NCBI GenBank assembly: GCA_965206365.1
Contig: CBDBJL010000021.1
Coordinates: 1 to 56,325, forward strand
Direction: 5' to 3'
DNA: 56,325 nucleotides
DNA from: CBDBJL01 sp965206365
Lineage (GTDB): Bacteria; Pseudomonadota; Alphaproteobacteria; JABAAW01; JAHZMA01
Shown here piece after piece: positions 18,965-27,562 of the stretch (position 1 is the first letter of the stretch; every line of letters starts with the position of its first letter). The notes below the pieces were generated by a model that searched no databases, was not told the origin of the DNA, and saw only the letters and a program-made list of their open reading frames with translations. A program made the translations under genes and the position numbers.

Positions 18965-18976
18965 TAATTCCTAATT

Positions 18977-19428
18977 TTAGTGACACGATTTTCCCAAAAC
19001 TTGTAATCGCCAATAATTATAAGGCAATGGTGTGATAAACCCGGCAAATAACATGATTGGAATCACCCACCATACCAAATAGGCTCCGCCTGTGATCATA
19101 TAATCCACAAGATTCATTGCTATTTCCATGGAAATCATGGAAATTAAAGACATTCCAATTGCCGTATGAAATGCCATTTTCAAACTCATTTTACGAAATA
19201 AAATAAAGGTTTCTAAAGCAATCGAGGTAAGCAACCCATTAATAATTGCTAGCGTGAAAATAACCGGAATTGGTGCCGTAAAATCGGTAAATTGAAAAAA
19301 AAAATTGTGCCAAAATCACCTAACGAACATCCTAGCAAACACCAAAATGTGTTGTAAGAGCTTTCGCGCCAGCAATGCCAACGATTCCATTGAATATTTT
19401 TGCGCATTTTGGTATCGGTTGTTTCCAT
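18977..19428 (-). pseudogene. DUF4396 membrane protein, one frameshift in an A10 run
   Basis: Read from the ATG at 19428 (AAAGGATC ribosome-binding site), the product begins METTDTKMRKNIQWNRWHCW and continues WCLLGCSLGDFGTIFFF, the Cys-rich DUF4396 signature. The frame then breaks in the A10 run at 19295-19304. In the shifted frame it continues QFTDFTAPIPVIFTLAIING and then the rest of the family to the stop at 18977, with several membrane helices (AYLVWWVIPIMLFAGFITPL). One base more, or two fewer, restores a single protein of about 150 residues. DUF4396 proteins often lie near copper genes. It is the first gene after the CueR-type promoter. Confidence 0.75.
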
Positions 19429-19450
19429 TTTAGATCCTTTGTTATTTTAT

Positions 19451-19478
19451 TTGATTATTCACAATTTTTGACTATAAT
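19451..19478 (+). promoter_or_regulatory. Sigma-70-like promoter for cueR, overlapping the CueR box
   Basis: TTGATT at 19451-19456 and TATAAT at 19473-19478, with 16 bp between. It reads toward cueR (19530) and overlaps the divergent CueR-type promoter, so regulator binding could repress its own gene. Confidence 0.5.
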
Positions 19479-19501
19479 CCCTCCAGTAACTAGAAGGTAA
19501 A
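19471..19501 (-). promoter_or_regulatory. CueR-type promoter with 19-bp spacer for the copper operon
   Basis: On the minus strand: -35 TTTACC (19501-19496), a spacer of exactly 19 bp, and -10 TATAGT (19476-19471). A 19-bp spacer, too long for ordinary sigma-70 use, is the hallmark of MerR-family activated promoters. The spacer carries the imperfect dyad CCTTCTAGTTACTGGAGG, close to the CueR box. It reads into DUF4396 and the cytochrome gene, with the start codon about 40 bases downstream. Confidence 0.75.
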
Positions 19502-19529
19502 GCAAAAAATAACAACTGGAGATAAAAAA

Positions 19530-19913
19530 ATGAAAATTGGCGAAATTGCAAAAAAAAGTGCCTTGTCTGTGCGCACAGTTCGTTATTATGATGAGATTGG
19601 TTTGCTATCCCCGAAACGCCAAAGTTCTGGTTATCGGTTATATGATGAACAAGATTTGGCAAAGTTAATTTTCATTCGTCGGGCGCGAACCTTTGCTTTT
19701 GATATTAAAACATGCCGAAAATTGGTAAGCTTGTATGAAAATCCAAACCGTGCCAGTGGTGATGTAAGGACCATCGCACAAAAGCACCTGCAGGAAATTA
19801 TTACGAAACAAGTTGAATTACAAAAATTACATGATGATCTCTTTGCGGTAATTACGCATTGTCAGGGAAATCAGCAAAGCCATTGCCCGATTATTGATTT
19901 ATTATCGACATAA
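19530..19913 (+). CDS. cueR: CueR-type MerR-family copper-responsive regulator
   Basis: Transcription activator of 127 residues. The N-terminal MerR winged helix-turn-helix is clear (MKIGEIAKKSALSVRTVRYY, then DEIGLLSPKRQSSGYRLYDE). A dimerisation helix follows, with RASGDV aligning to the CueR Ser that marks a +1-metal sensor. The C-terminal metal loop HCQGNQQSHCPIID has two Cys spaced as in CueR. This points to Cu(I)/Ag(I) sensing. It is divergent from the DUF4396-cytochrome operon, and the shared 100-bp region holds a promoter with the 19-bp spacer these regulators untwist. An ACTGGAG ribosome-binding site precedes the ATG. Confidence 0.88.
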   Translation: MKIGEIAKKSALSVRTVRYYDEIGLLSPKRQSSGYRLYDEQDLAKLIFIRRARTFAFDIKTCRKLVSLYENPNRASGDVRTIAQKHLQEIITKQVELQKLHDDLFAVITHCQGNQQSHCPIIDLLST

Positions 19914-20011
19914 ATATCATATTCTAGCGGTTATTTTGCAAATAAGAGCTACCCCAAAAGCTACCCAAGAGCTACCTGGGGGGGAGTCACACTTAAACGA
20001 TTGTTAAAGGT

Positions 20012-21775
20012 CTATGAAGAGCTAGCCTCATCAGAGATTAATTGTGCCTCTGTTTTCACCTTCATAAATGAATCTTCTAAAGCCAAACGGAACTCTTCGA
20101 TACTTTTATTTAATTCAGAGGAAAGTGTTTGCAATCCATGGGTATCTTGAAATAAGACAGATGCCATCTCGCCTGTGGTTATAGCCTGAATAGAAATATT
20201 TTCGAGACCACCGATAATTCCACGGGTATTTTTGGTAGAATCTTGCGCGTCGGTGGCTATTTTATCAATTACCTGACTTTGAGTGTTAATAGAATTTGTC
20301 ATGCCTTGAGCGAGTTGATTAATATGATTAACAATATCGGTTACCTTTTCAATAGCACCTACAGCATATTGGGTTTCGTTTTGAATATTATAAATTTGTG
20401 ATGAGATTTCTTCAGTGGCACGGGCTGTTTGCCCAGCAAGATTTTTTACCTCGCTTGCAACTACGGCAAATCCCTTGCCACTTTCTCCAGCACGGGCAGC
20501 TTCGATCGTTGCATTTAAAGCCAATAAATTAGTTTGATTGGCAATATCATTAATTAATTTAACCACTTCACCAATTCGTTGTGTGGCATTAGCCAAACCT
20601 TGAATCTTTTTATTCGCATCATGAACTTGTAGATTTGCAGATTCAGAAATATCTTGTGATTCACGGACTTTATTTAAAATATAGGTAATAGATTGTGATA
20701 ATTCAGTTCCAGAATTAGAGACTGAATCGATATTGAGATTCATTTGGCGGGTGTTTGCGGTAATCATTTTAATTTCTGTAGAGGTTTTTTCTGTATTGTG
20801 TGATAGATGATCGGTAGAATCATGTATGTTTTCAATGGCATTGCAAATAGATGAAAAGGTTGTGCTAACTGCAATATTGAATTTCTCTGAAAGCTCGCGT
20901 AAATTTTTTCTATGTTCAACATGTAGCGATAATTTTTGTGATTCATATTTTAAAAGCTGATGATGATCATCAACATAGCTGCTTAGTTTCTCTAAGGAAC
21001 ATGATAGATTGCCTAGTTCGTCGTGACGGTCTTGATAAGGTACTTTTACTTTGTTACCTTCTAATAGTAAACGCGTTATGCATGAGAGTTTAATTAAGGG
21101 TTTTGCGATACGATAATCGTTCCCATAGCCTAAAAACAATGTGATGATTGCGATTAAAATAAGAATGCCAATCAAATTATAAACAATTAATTCACCATGT
21201 TTCATTAATTCTTCAATATTTGTTGTTACCTCTAAAACACCACGAACATCATTTTTTTTCCAGCCGGAAATTGGGGTATCAGGGTGATTATTGTGACAAT
21301 TTACACAATTATCATCAATTAGTTTTTCCGCATAGGCCACATACACAACTCGCTCGCCTAAATGATTTTGATCGAAGAAGATATAGGTTTCATCAGGGTT
21401 GGTGGATAAAAAATTCCATACCTTTTTTTGCCGTTGATCTAAAGTTCGATCTGCACGATTGGGCCAAGGATAAGGGCTATATAATTTGGCTTGTTGTAGA
21501 TCATGAACAAAAGTTGCGGGTACGGGAATGCCAAACTCACTTTCCTTATGATTAGCAGTTGCATCTATTCCTTGTTTCAAAAGTTTGGCAACAACATATT
21601 TCGTATAATAACTACGCGTTGCGCGCACGCCATCAAGTGCTTTGGTTCCTTCACGGATCGCATTTTTAATTGAATAATTTTTGATAACGATCGGAGAAGA
21701 TACACCAACCCCAATTAACAATAAAATAATTGGAAATGTCACCACATATTTATAATTTTTTAAAGCTAATTGCAA
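20012..21775 (-). CDS. Methyl-accepting chemotaxis protein with c-heme DUF3365 (Tll0287-like) sensor
   Basis: Inner-membrane chemoreceptor of 587 residues. Transmembrane helix 1 is at about 12-30 (VVTFPIILLLIGVGVSSPIV). The periplasmic domain to about 195 is DUF3365-type and holds one covalent heme site, CVNCHNNHPDTP at 157-161. Transmembrane helix 2 (LIVYNLIGILILIAIITLFL) is followed by HAMP and the cytoplasmic signalling hairpin with NQTNLLALNATIEAARAGES. The heme makes redox state, oxygen or NO the likely stimulus. It sits between the copper locus and two further MCPs. No CheA/CheW-binding oddity is visible. Confidence 0.88.
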   Translation of the reverse strand: MQLALKNYKYVVTFPIILLLIGVGVSSPIVIKNYSIKNAIREGTKALDGVRATRSYYTKYVVAKLLKQGIDATANHKESEFGIPVPATFVHDLQQAKLYSPYPWPNRADRTLDQRQKKVWNFLSTNPDETYIFFDQNHLGERVVYVAYAEKLIDDNCVNCHNNHPDTPISGWKKNDVRGVLEVTTNIEELMKHGELIVYNLIGILILIAIITLFLGYGNDYRIAKPLIKLSCITRLLLEGNKVKVPYQDRHDELGNLSCSLEKLSSYVDDHHQLLKYESQKLSLHVEHRKNLRELSEKFNIAVSTTFSSICNAIENIHDSTDHLSHNTEKTSTEIKMITANTRQMNLNIDSVSNSGTELSQSITYILNKVRESQDISESANLQVHDANKKIQGLANATQRIGEVVKLINDIANQTNLLALNATIEAARAGESGKGFAVVASEVKNLAGQTARATEEISSQIYNIQNETQYAVGAIEKVTDIVNHINQLAQGMTNSINTQSQVIDKIATDAQDSTKNTRGIIGGLENISIQAITTGEMASVLFQDTHGLQTLSSELNKSIEEFRLALEDSFMKVKTEAQLISDEASSS

Positions 21776-22377
21776 CTTCTGGTTCTCCAGTACAGATTTT
21801 TTAGCACAGACTTCAATCCTTCACGATATTTCTACATCATGAAGGATTTGCATAAATGCATCCTCTGCCTTCATTATACACTTAAAAACGCTTCAAAACA
21901 AGGTTCTTATTTTGCCGGTAACCTCTTTTTATCCAAACTCATCACTGGTGATAAAGGTTGAAAATATACGAATCAAAAATTTACGCAACATTGTAGTAAC
22001 GAAAAACCACGATGATGATTGTTTGCTTTATTCTCATTATTTTATCCCATTGTTTTACCGGAAATCAATTTTATGATTTCATAAATATCATCGTTTTTCA
22101 TTGGTTCAAAGAGATAAAAATAAGATTATAACTGCCGTAAGGCATTTTTTATTGCATAAAACACACAATTATATTGACGGCAGTTGGCATATATTATATG
22201 AATACTTGATGATTGGTAATTCTTTACTGAAAGGGTCGTGTGCAGATCGTAAAGTTGGGTGGTGGTTTTATAGACGTAATAGTTGTAAAGAATAACTTTA
22301 GACACTCATAAATTACGGTAGTTTAACAAAAATAACTAGGATTTTGAATTAAATTGAAATTATTACGTGCCTAAATT
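21776..22377. other. Intergenic gap upstream of the first sister MCP
   Basis: About 600 AT-rich bases between divergent chemoreceptor genes. I see no convincing gene: the short ORFs here lack ribosome-binding sites and family features. One notable structure is an inverted repeat, AACTGCCGT at 22130-22138 and ACGGCAGTT at 22177-22185, perfect over 9 bp and 38 bp apart. It may be regulatory, but nothing else supports that. Confidence 0.3.
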
Positions 22378-24042
22378 ATGAAAATTTCTGTAAAATTAAC
22401 ATTATCCTTCTTGTTATTAAATGCTTTCATCTTGACCATGGGATTGCTCTCTGATAGTAACATCACGAATATTTCTGGCTATCTTCAAACCATATATGAT
22501 AAACCTTTGCAATCTATTAATTTTTCAAGAGTTGCACAATCTAGTTTCACCCATCTTAATACGATCGTTAATGATTATTATCGAACGGAAGATATTAATA
22601 CCGATATAGAAGAAAATATTACCAAGAGCTTAAGTGAGGTTGAAAAAAATGTTAATTTTGCTAAGGAACGCGCGCTTTCTCCGGAAACTAAAATTATTTT
22701 CGATGAGGCTATTATTGTATTAGAGCAATGGAAGATTGCGAAAAACGCGCTACTTTTAAGCCGATGGAAATTTGATGATTCTAGTGGTGATGCTGAACAT
22801 CAGAGTATCATAATTATCTCTGAGCAGGTCCAAGGATATTTTGATGATATTGTTAAATCGGAAACGGAAGCTATCTATGAATATGTGATTCAGGTGAAAG
22901 AATCTGTTAATATCAAAAAACAAAATAATTTTTCCCTTATGCTTGTTGCGCTTGTTTTAGGAATTGTTGTAGCGGTTTTGTTGGGCCAAAACCTTCTTAC
23001 TCCTATTCGTCAAAGTGTGCAATTTGCGAAATCGATCTCTACCGGAAAATTAGATAATGTTATTAAAACGAAGCGGAAAGATGAGTTGGGTACTTTATTA
23101 GAAGCTTTGAAGAAAATGCAGACGGATATTACTGATAATATTGAAAACCAGCATCTTGTAGATGCAAAAATCCAAGAAGAAGTTGAAGTTAAAAAACGTG
23201 CTTTACTGCAAGGTTTAAGCTTAAATATTAAAGAATCTATGCATAATGCGCTGGGTACCGTTGAAGATGCTGTAGGTTCATTAGATATGATTTCTGAAGA
23301 ATTATCGAAAACAGCAAAAGAATCCTCGACAAAAAGCCATGAATCATCAAGCAATATGGGAAATATCGGCAAAAACATGATTTTGACAACCAAAGCAACC
23401 GAAAAACTTTCGGATTCGATTGTAAATATTACGCATAAAATAACAGAATCTTCAGAAATTATCAACAAAACTTCAACCAATGCCGCATCTGCGAACGAGG
23501 CGGTGACGCGCCTTGCCACAACTTCTAATGATGTGGATGAAGTTTTAGAGTTAATTAATGGAATTGCGAATCAAATTAATCTACTAGCTTTGAATGCCAC
23601 GATCGAGGCCGCTCGCGCCGGAGATGCCGGCAAAGGCTTTGCTGTGGTTGCCAATGAAGTGAAAAATCTTGCTGGGCAAACGGCACAAGCAACAGAACAA
23701 ATTCAAGCACAAATTAATAATGTTCAAACCGTATCGCAAGATGTAATTACTTCTATTGATGGTATTTTGCATTCAGTTGTTGATGTCCAAAATATTTCTG
23801 ACGAAATTGCCAATGCGGTTTCAGATCAGCGCAAAGCAACGCAAGACATTTCTTCTATGGTTGGTATTGCATCTTCTAGCATTAATGTTGCTGTAGAGAA
23901 TATTGAAAAAGTCAATGAATCTTCCGATATTACCGAAAAACATTCAACCAATATGGTGACATATACAAAAACTTTGGCACATGAAATTAAAGAATTGCAA
24001 ATTGTATTTGATAAAATTGCGGAAGAAGTTGTTGCGACCTAA
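22378..24042 (+). CDS. Methyl-accepting chemotaxis protein, sister copy 1
   Basis: Chemoreceptor of 554 residues: TM1 at about 6-26 (LTLSFLLLNAFILTMGLLSD), a four-helix-bundle-like periplasmic sensor containing YDKPLQSINFSRVAQ, TM2 at about 185-206, HAMP, then the signalling hairpin with NQINLLALNATIEAARAGDA. From residue 212 to the end it is almost identical to the MCP at 25916-27562 (1030 bp with about eight differences), while the sensor halves are only related. It ends in TAA right after GCGACC, so it lacks the final Ser of its sister. A diverged 119-bp copy of the same 3' end follows. YDKPLQSI marks a small-ligand or redox-type sensor family, ligand unknown. Confidence 0.9.
   Translation: MKISVKLTLSFLLLNAFILTMGLLSDSNITNISGYLQTIYDKPLQSINFSRVAQSSFTHLNTIVNDYYRTEDINTDIEENITKSLSEVEKNVNFAKERALSPETKIIFDEAIIVLEQWKIAKNALLLSRWKFDDSSGDAEHQSIIIISEQVQGYFDDIVKSETEAIYEYVIQVKESVNIKKQNNFSLMLVALVLGIVVAVLLGQNLLTPIRQSVQFAKSISTGKLDNVIKTKRKDELGTLLEALKKMQTDITDNIENQHLVDAKIQEEVEVKKRALLQGLSLNIKESMHNALGTVEDAVGSLDMISEELSKTAKESSTKSHESSSNMGNIGKNMILTTKATEKLSDSIVNITHKITESSEIINKTSTNAASANEAVTRLATTSNDVDEVLELINGIANQINLLALNATIEAARAGDAGKGFAVVANEVKNLAGQTAQATEQIQAQINNVQTVSQDVITSIDGILHSVVDVQNISDEIANAVSDQRKATQDISSMVGIASSSINVAVENIEKVNESSDITEKHSTNMVTYTKTLAHEIKELQIVFDKIAEEVVAT
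23011..24040 (+). repeat. Long direct repeat A (MCP HAMP and signalling region)
   Basis: This 1030-bp stretch recurs at 26528-27557, offset 3517 bp, with about eight single-base differences that I could count, six of them clustered at about 23357-23396. The near identity contrasts with strongly diverged 5' halves of the same two genes, so it is a conversion tract or a very recent partial duplication. Confidence 0.9.
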
Positions 24043-24064
24043 TAAGATGTAAATCGCATTTAAC

Positions 24065-24183
24065 GGTGACATATCCAAAAACCTTGGCATATGAAATTAA
24101 AGAATTGCAAATTGTGTTTCATAAAATTGCAGAGGAATCTGTTGCAACCTCATGAAAAGATGAAAGGCATTCTCATTTCTTTT
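24065..24183 (+). pseudogene. Orphan MCP 3'-end remnant
   Basis: A 119-bp segment directly after MCP copy 1 that aligns without gaps to the last part of MCP copy 2 and its downstream flank (27472-27590), but with about a dozen substitutions. It encodes the C-terminal TLAHEIKELQIVF-type peptide out of any gene and includes the GAAAAGATGA...CATTTCTTTT hairpin found after copy 2. It is best explained as the original tail of copy 1, left behind when the gene body was overwritten by sequence from copy 2. Confidence 0.75.
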
Positions 24184-24233
24184 CTTATTAATGTTAAGGG
24201 TAACTACAAATGTGAATGATTGCTTTGTTTTGT

Positions 24234-24262
24234 TTGACAGTTGTCAACTAGTTTTGTACAAT
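24234..24262 (+). promoter_or_regulatory. Sigma-70 promoter with palindromic operator for the peroxidase-cupredoxin-MCP operon
   Basis: TTGACA (24234-24239), 17-bp spacer, TACAAT (24257-24262): a near-consensus promoter about 100 bases before the peroxidase start. The -35 is half of a perfect palindrome, TTGACAGTTGTCAA (24234-24247), so a repressor bound there would block polymerase. The regulator is unknown. Confidence 0.65.
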
Positions 24263-24361
24263 CAATGTAAGATTTTTTAATAGTAGCAATTTTTCTATCA
24301 TTTCAAGATATTTTGGAATAATGATTTTTTGTGTAGTGTTATATATAAATAGGATATAAAA

Positions 24362-25450
24362 ATGATTGGAAAAAAGGTTCTATTTTTTGGAAATAGATGT
24401 AGTGTTGTTCATAATCATTTGTATGTTTTCGTGATCTGCGTGGTTTGGTTGTTATTTATGGGACAAAATAGTTGGGCGTTAGCGATCAGTGATGCTGATC
24501 TGAAAAAGTTGCAACAACAATATGAGCGACCCACGGAAATTCCTTTCCCCGAAGATCGTCCTTATACAAAAGAGAAGTTTGAATTAGGAAAAAAACTGTT
24601 TTTTGATCCTCGGATTTCGGGTACGGGAATTACCTCTTGTTCTTCATGTCATAATCCTTTGCTAGGGTGGGCAGATGGTCTGCCTCTTACCGTTGGTACC
24701 GGACATAGAATCTTAAAGCGTAGAAGTATGACAATCTTAAATTTGGCTTGGGATCTAGAAACTGAATCTTATTTCTGGGATGGGCGTGTGCCTAGCCTTG
24801 AGGATCAGATCAAAGCTTTATTTAAAGAAACAATAGAAATGGATATATTAGATACGGAGTTGGTTTTTAAGTTGCAAGAAATTAAAGGCTATCCACCCTT
24901 GTTTCAGAAAGCTTTTCCTCAAGCAGCAAAACCGATTACCATCGATAATATTGCAACAGCTATTGCCACGTTTGAACGCACAGTGGTATCGGGTGAGGCT
25001 CCGTTTGATCGTTGGATTAATGGCGATGAAGGGGCGATATCAGAAACAGCAAAACGGGGTTTTGTTTTGTTTAATGGCAAAGCTAATTGCTCCGATTGCC
25101 ATTCTTCTTGGCGCTTTAGTGATGGTAGTTCTCAGGATATTGGCATTGGTGATACGGATCTTGGTCGCGGTGCAAAAGTTCCTGTTCCATCCTTATTGCA
25201 CGCCTTTAAGGTGGTGGGTTTACGAGATATTGAAAAACGCTCTCCCTATATGCATAATGGTTCATTAAAAACGTTGATGGAAGTTGTTGATTTTTACAAT
25301 GACGGTTTTACGCGTCGTGAATCTTTATCCGATTTGATAAAACCTTTGGATTTGGCGCAACAAGAAAAAGAAGATTTGGTAGAATTCTTAAAAACTTTGA
25401 GTGAATATTCAAGACCATTTTCTTATCCAGAGTTACCTCTGGCAAATTAA
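24362..25450 (+). CDS. Di-heme cytochrome c peroxidase / MauG-family protein
   Basis: Periplasmic or membrane-anchored diheme enzyme of 362 residues. An N-terminal hydrophobic segment (about 20-40) acts as signal or anchor. Heme site 1 is CSSCH (93-97), heme site 2 is CSDCH (243-247). Family landmarks follow: NLAWDLETESYFWDGRVPSLEDQ, AIATFERTVVSGEAPFD and RSPYMHNGSLKTL with a distal ligand. It would reduce peroxide using electrons from a small carrier or act MauG-like on a protein partner. It heads an operon: 19 bp to the cupredoxin gene, then 23 bp to an MCP. The cupredoxin is the obvious electron donor candidate, an inference. Confidence 0.88.
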   Translation: MIGKKVLFFGNRCSVVHNHLYVFVICVVWLLFMGQNSWALAISDADLKKLQQQYERPTEIPFPEDRPYTKEKFELGKKLFFDPRISGTGITSCSSCHNPLLGWADGLPLTVGTGHRILKRRSMTILNLAWDLETESYFWDGRVPSLEDQIKALFKETIEMDILDTELVFKLQEIKGYPPLFQKAFPQAAKPITIDNIATAIATFERTVVSGEAPFDRWINGDEGAISETAKRGFVLFNGKANCSDCHSSWRFSDGSSQDIGIGDTDLGRGAKVPVPSLLHAFKVVGLRDIEKRSPYMHNGSLKTLMEVVDFYNDGFTRRESLSDLIKPLDLAQQEKEDLVEFLKTLSEYSRPFSYPELPLAN

Positions 25451-25469
25451 TTAATATTTAGGGTTAGGA

Positions 25470-25892
25470 TTGAAGATGAAACCTTTACGTGTATTTTTAT
25501 TTATTTTTAGAATATCAGCTGTATTTTTGTCTGTAACGCAGGTTACGATCGCAGCGGATATCATTCAGGGTAAGCAAGCTGAGAAAGTGTATAAAGCTGA
25601 AAAGTCTAAATTTATCACTTTAGTGCAAAATCATAGAGCCTTTATTGTTCGTATGGGTAATGGAGAAGAAATTGCTAAACCTAAAGAATTTACTGTAAAA
25701 TTTGGCGAAAAATTATTCATTGTGAATGAAGAAGAGAAGTTTATTCATAATGTTTATGATAGTTCTCACAAGAGGTGGATTTTAAGGAAACAGAAACCCG
25801 GCGAGGTTGCGATTCTTGACCCTGAGAAGGGTAAGTATAAGTTACGTTGCGCAATTCATCCTCAGATGAAAATTAATTTAATTGTTGAATAA
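25470..25892 (+). CDS. Secreted cupredoxin (plastocyanin/methylamine-utilisation-like)
   Basis: Small blue-copper-type protein of 140 residues with a signal peptide (MKMKPLRVFLFIFRISAVFL, cleaved near AADI). The copper ligands of the cupredoxin fold are all visible: His93 in KFIHNVYD, then Cys127, His130 and Met133 in RCAIHPQMKINLIVE. It lies between the diheme peroxidase and an MCP in the same operon, so it probably carries electrons to or from the peroxidase in the periplasm. It resembles cupredoxins annotated as methylamine utilisation protein, but no methylamine dehydrogenase genes are here. Confidence 0.85.
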   Translation: MKMKPLRVFLFIFRISAVFLSVTQVTIAADIIQGKQAEKVYKAEKSKFITLVQNHRAFIVRMGNGEEIAKPKEFTVKFGEKLFIVNEEEKFIHNVYDSSHKRWILRKQKPGEVAILDPEKGKYKLRCAIHPQMKINLIVE

Positions 25893-25915
25893 ATATCTTA
25901 AGTAAGGTTGGGGAT

Positions 25916-27562
25916 GTGAGGATATCTATTAAATTTCTTTTATGCTTTTTGGTGTTAAATATTTTTATCTTGATTATGGGTTTGACTTCTGGTGATGGTC
26001 TCCTGGTTTCTGAATATATCCAAAAGATTTATGACAAGCCCCTGCAATCCATTTCTTTCTCACGAGTGGCGCAAATTAATTTTCTGCAAATGGATATTGC
26101 CGCTAGTGATTATTCCAGCGGTAAATACATCCAAGGAGACAAAGAAATAACACAAAAATTTATCAATGAGAGGGTAGAGATATTTTTAGAAAATTTTGAA
26201 GTTTCAAAAGAAAGGGCCGTTTCCGAGAATACGAAGACCGCTTTTAACGAAATAGATGTATTTCTAGCGCAGTGGCTTTTGATTAAGGATGAAATGTTCA
26301 AGGGGAATGCTGACTATGATGGTATGGTAACATTTTCTGAAACAATACATCAATATTTTGACGATATCGGAGAATATGAAAGTGAAGCAGCTTATAATTA
26401 TGTCCTAGAAGTGCAAGATTTTGCTAATTCAAAGAAGATACAAAATCGTTTAATTGCAGTTGTTGGAAATGTTGTAGGGCTAATTGTAGCTGTTTTGCTG
26501 AGCCAAAACATTCTTGCTCCTATTCATCAAAGTGTGCAATTTGCGAAATCGATCTCTACCGGAAAATTAGATAATGTTATTAAAACGAAGCGGAAAGATG
26601 AGTTGGGTACTTTATTAGAAGCTTTGAAGAAAATGCAGACGGATATTACTGATAATATTGAAAACCAGCATCTTGTAGATGCAAAAATCCAAGAAGAAGT
26701 TGAAGTTAAAAAACGTGCTTTACTGCAAGGTTTAAGCTTAAATATTAAAGAATCTATGCATAATGCGCTGGGTACCGTTGAAGATGCTGTAGGTTCATTA
26801 GATATGATTTCTGAAGAATTATCGAAAACAGCAAAAGAATCCTCAACAAAAAGCCATGAATCATCAAGCAATATGGGCAATATCGGCAAAAACATGATTT
26901 CAGCGACCGAAGCAACCGAAAAACTTTCGGATTCGATTGTAAATATTACGCATAAAATAACAGAATCTTCAGAAATTATCAACAAAACTTCAACCAATGC
27001 CGCATCTGCGAACGAGGCGGTGACGCGCCTTGCCACAACTTCTAATGATGTGGGTGAAGTTTTAGAGTTAATTAATGGAATTGCGAATCAAATTAATCTA
27101 CTAGCTTTGAATGCCACGATCGAGGCCGCTCGCGCCGGAGATGCCGGCAAAGGCTTTGCTGTGGTTGCCAATGAAGTGAAAAATCTTGCTGGGCAAACGG
27201 CACAAGCAACAGAACAAATTCAAGCACAAATTAATAATGTTCAAACCGTATCGCAAGATGTAATTACTTCTATTGATGGTATTTTGCATTCAGTTGTTGA
27301 TGTCCAAAATATTTCTGACGAAATTGCCAATGCGGTTTCAGATCAGCGCAAAGCAACGCAAGACATTTCTTCTATGGTTGGTATTGCATCTTCTAGCATT
27401 AATGTTGCTGTAGAGAATATTGAAAAAGTCAATGAATCTTCCGATATTACCGAAAAACATTCAACCAATATGGTGACATATACAAAAACTTTGGCACATG
27501 AAATTAAAGAATTGCAAATTGTATTTGATAAAATTGCGGAAGAAGTTGTTGCGACCTCATGA
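25916..27562 (+). CDS. Methyl-accepting chemotaxis protein, sister copy 2, in the peroxidase-cupredoxin operon
   Basis: Chemoreceptor of 548 residues with the same plan as the MCP at 22378: TM1 (KFLLCFLVLNIFILIMGLTS), periplasmic four-helix-type sensor with IQKIYDKPLQSISFSRVAQ, TM2 near 180-200, HAMP and signalling hairpin NQINLLALNATIEAARAGDA. From residue 205 on it is nearly identical to its sister. Start is GTG at 25916, after AAGGTTGGGG, 23 bp past the cupredoxin stop, so it is co-transcribed with two periplasmic redox proteins. The sensor may therefore read the state of one of those proteins; this is inference. Confidence 0.88.
   Translation: MRISIKFLLCFLVLNIFILIMGLTSGDGLLVSEYIQKIYDKPLQSISFSRVAQINFLQMDIAASDYSSGKYIQGDKEITQKFINERVEIFLENFEVSKERAVSENTKTAFNEIDVFLAQWLLIKDEMFKGNADYDGMVTFSETIHQYFDDIGEYESEAAYNYVLEVQDFANSKKIQNRLIAVVGNVVGLIVAVLLSQNILAPIHQSVQFAKSISTGKLDNVIKTKRKDELGTLLEALKKMQTDITDNIENQHLVDAKIQEEVEVKKRALLQGLSLNIKESMHNALGTVEDAVGSLDMISEELSKTAKESSTKSHESSSNMGNIGKNMISATEATEKLSDSIVNITHKITESSEIINKTSTNAASANEAVTRLATTSNDVGEVLELINGIANQINLLALNATIEAARAGDAGKGFAVVANEVKNLAGQTAQATEQIQAQINNVQTVSQDVITSIDGILHSVVDVQNISDEIANAVSDQRKATQDISSMVGIASSSINVAVENIEKVNESSDITEKHSTNMVTYTKTLAHEIKELQIVFDKIAEEVVATS
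26528..27557 (+). repeat. Long direct repeat B (MCP HAMP and signalling region)
   Basis: Partner of the repeat at 23011-24040. Recombination between the two would delete the intervening 3.5 kb with the peroxidase and cupredoxin genes and leave one chimeric receptor. Confidence 0.9.

Noticed and set aside
21770..22295. Short plus-strand ORFs in the gap between MCP genes
   Set aside because: No ribosome-binding sites, odd composition, no recognisable features; the first overlaps the start of the divergent MCP.
23010..23519. 169-residue minus-strand ORF inside MCP copy 1 (and its twin at 26527-27036)
   Set aside because: Shadow of the MCP coding sequence; duplicated only because the MCP region is duplicated.
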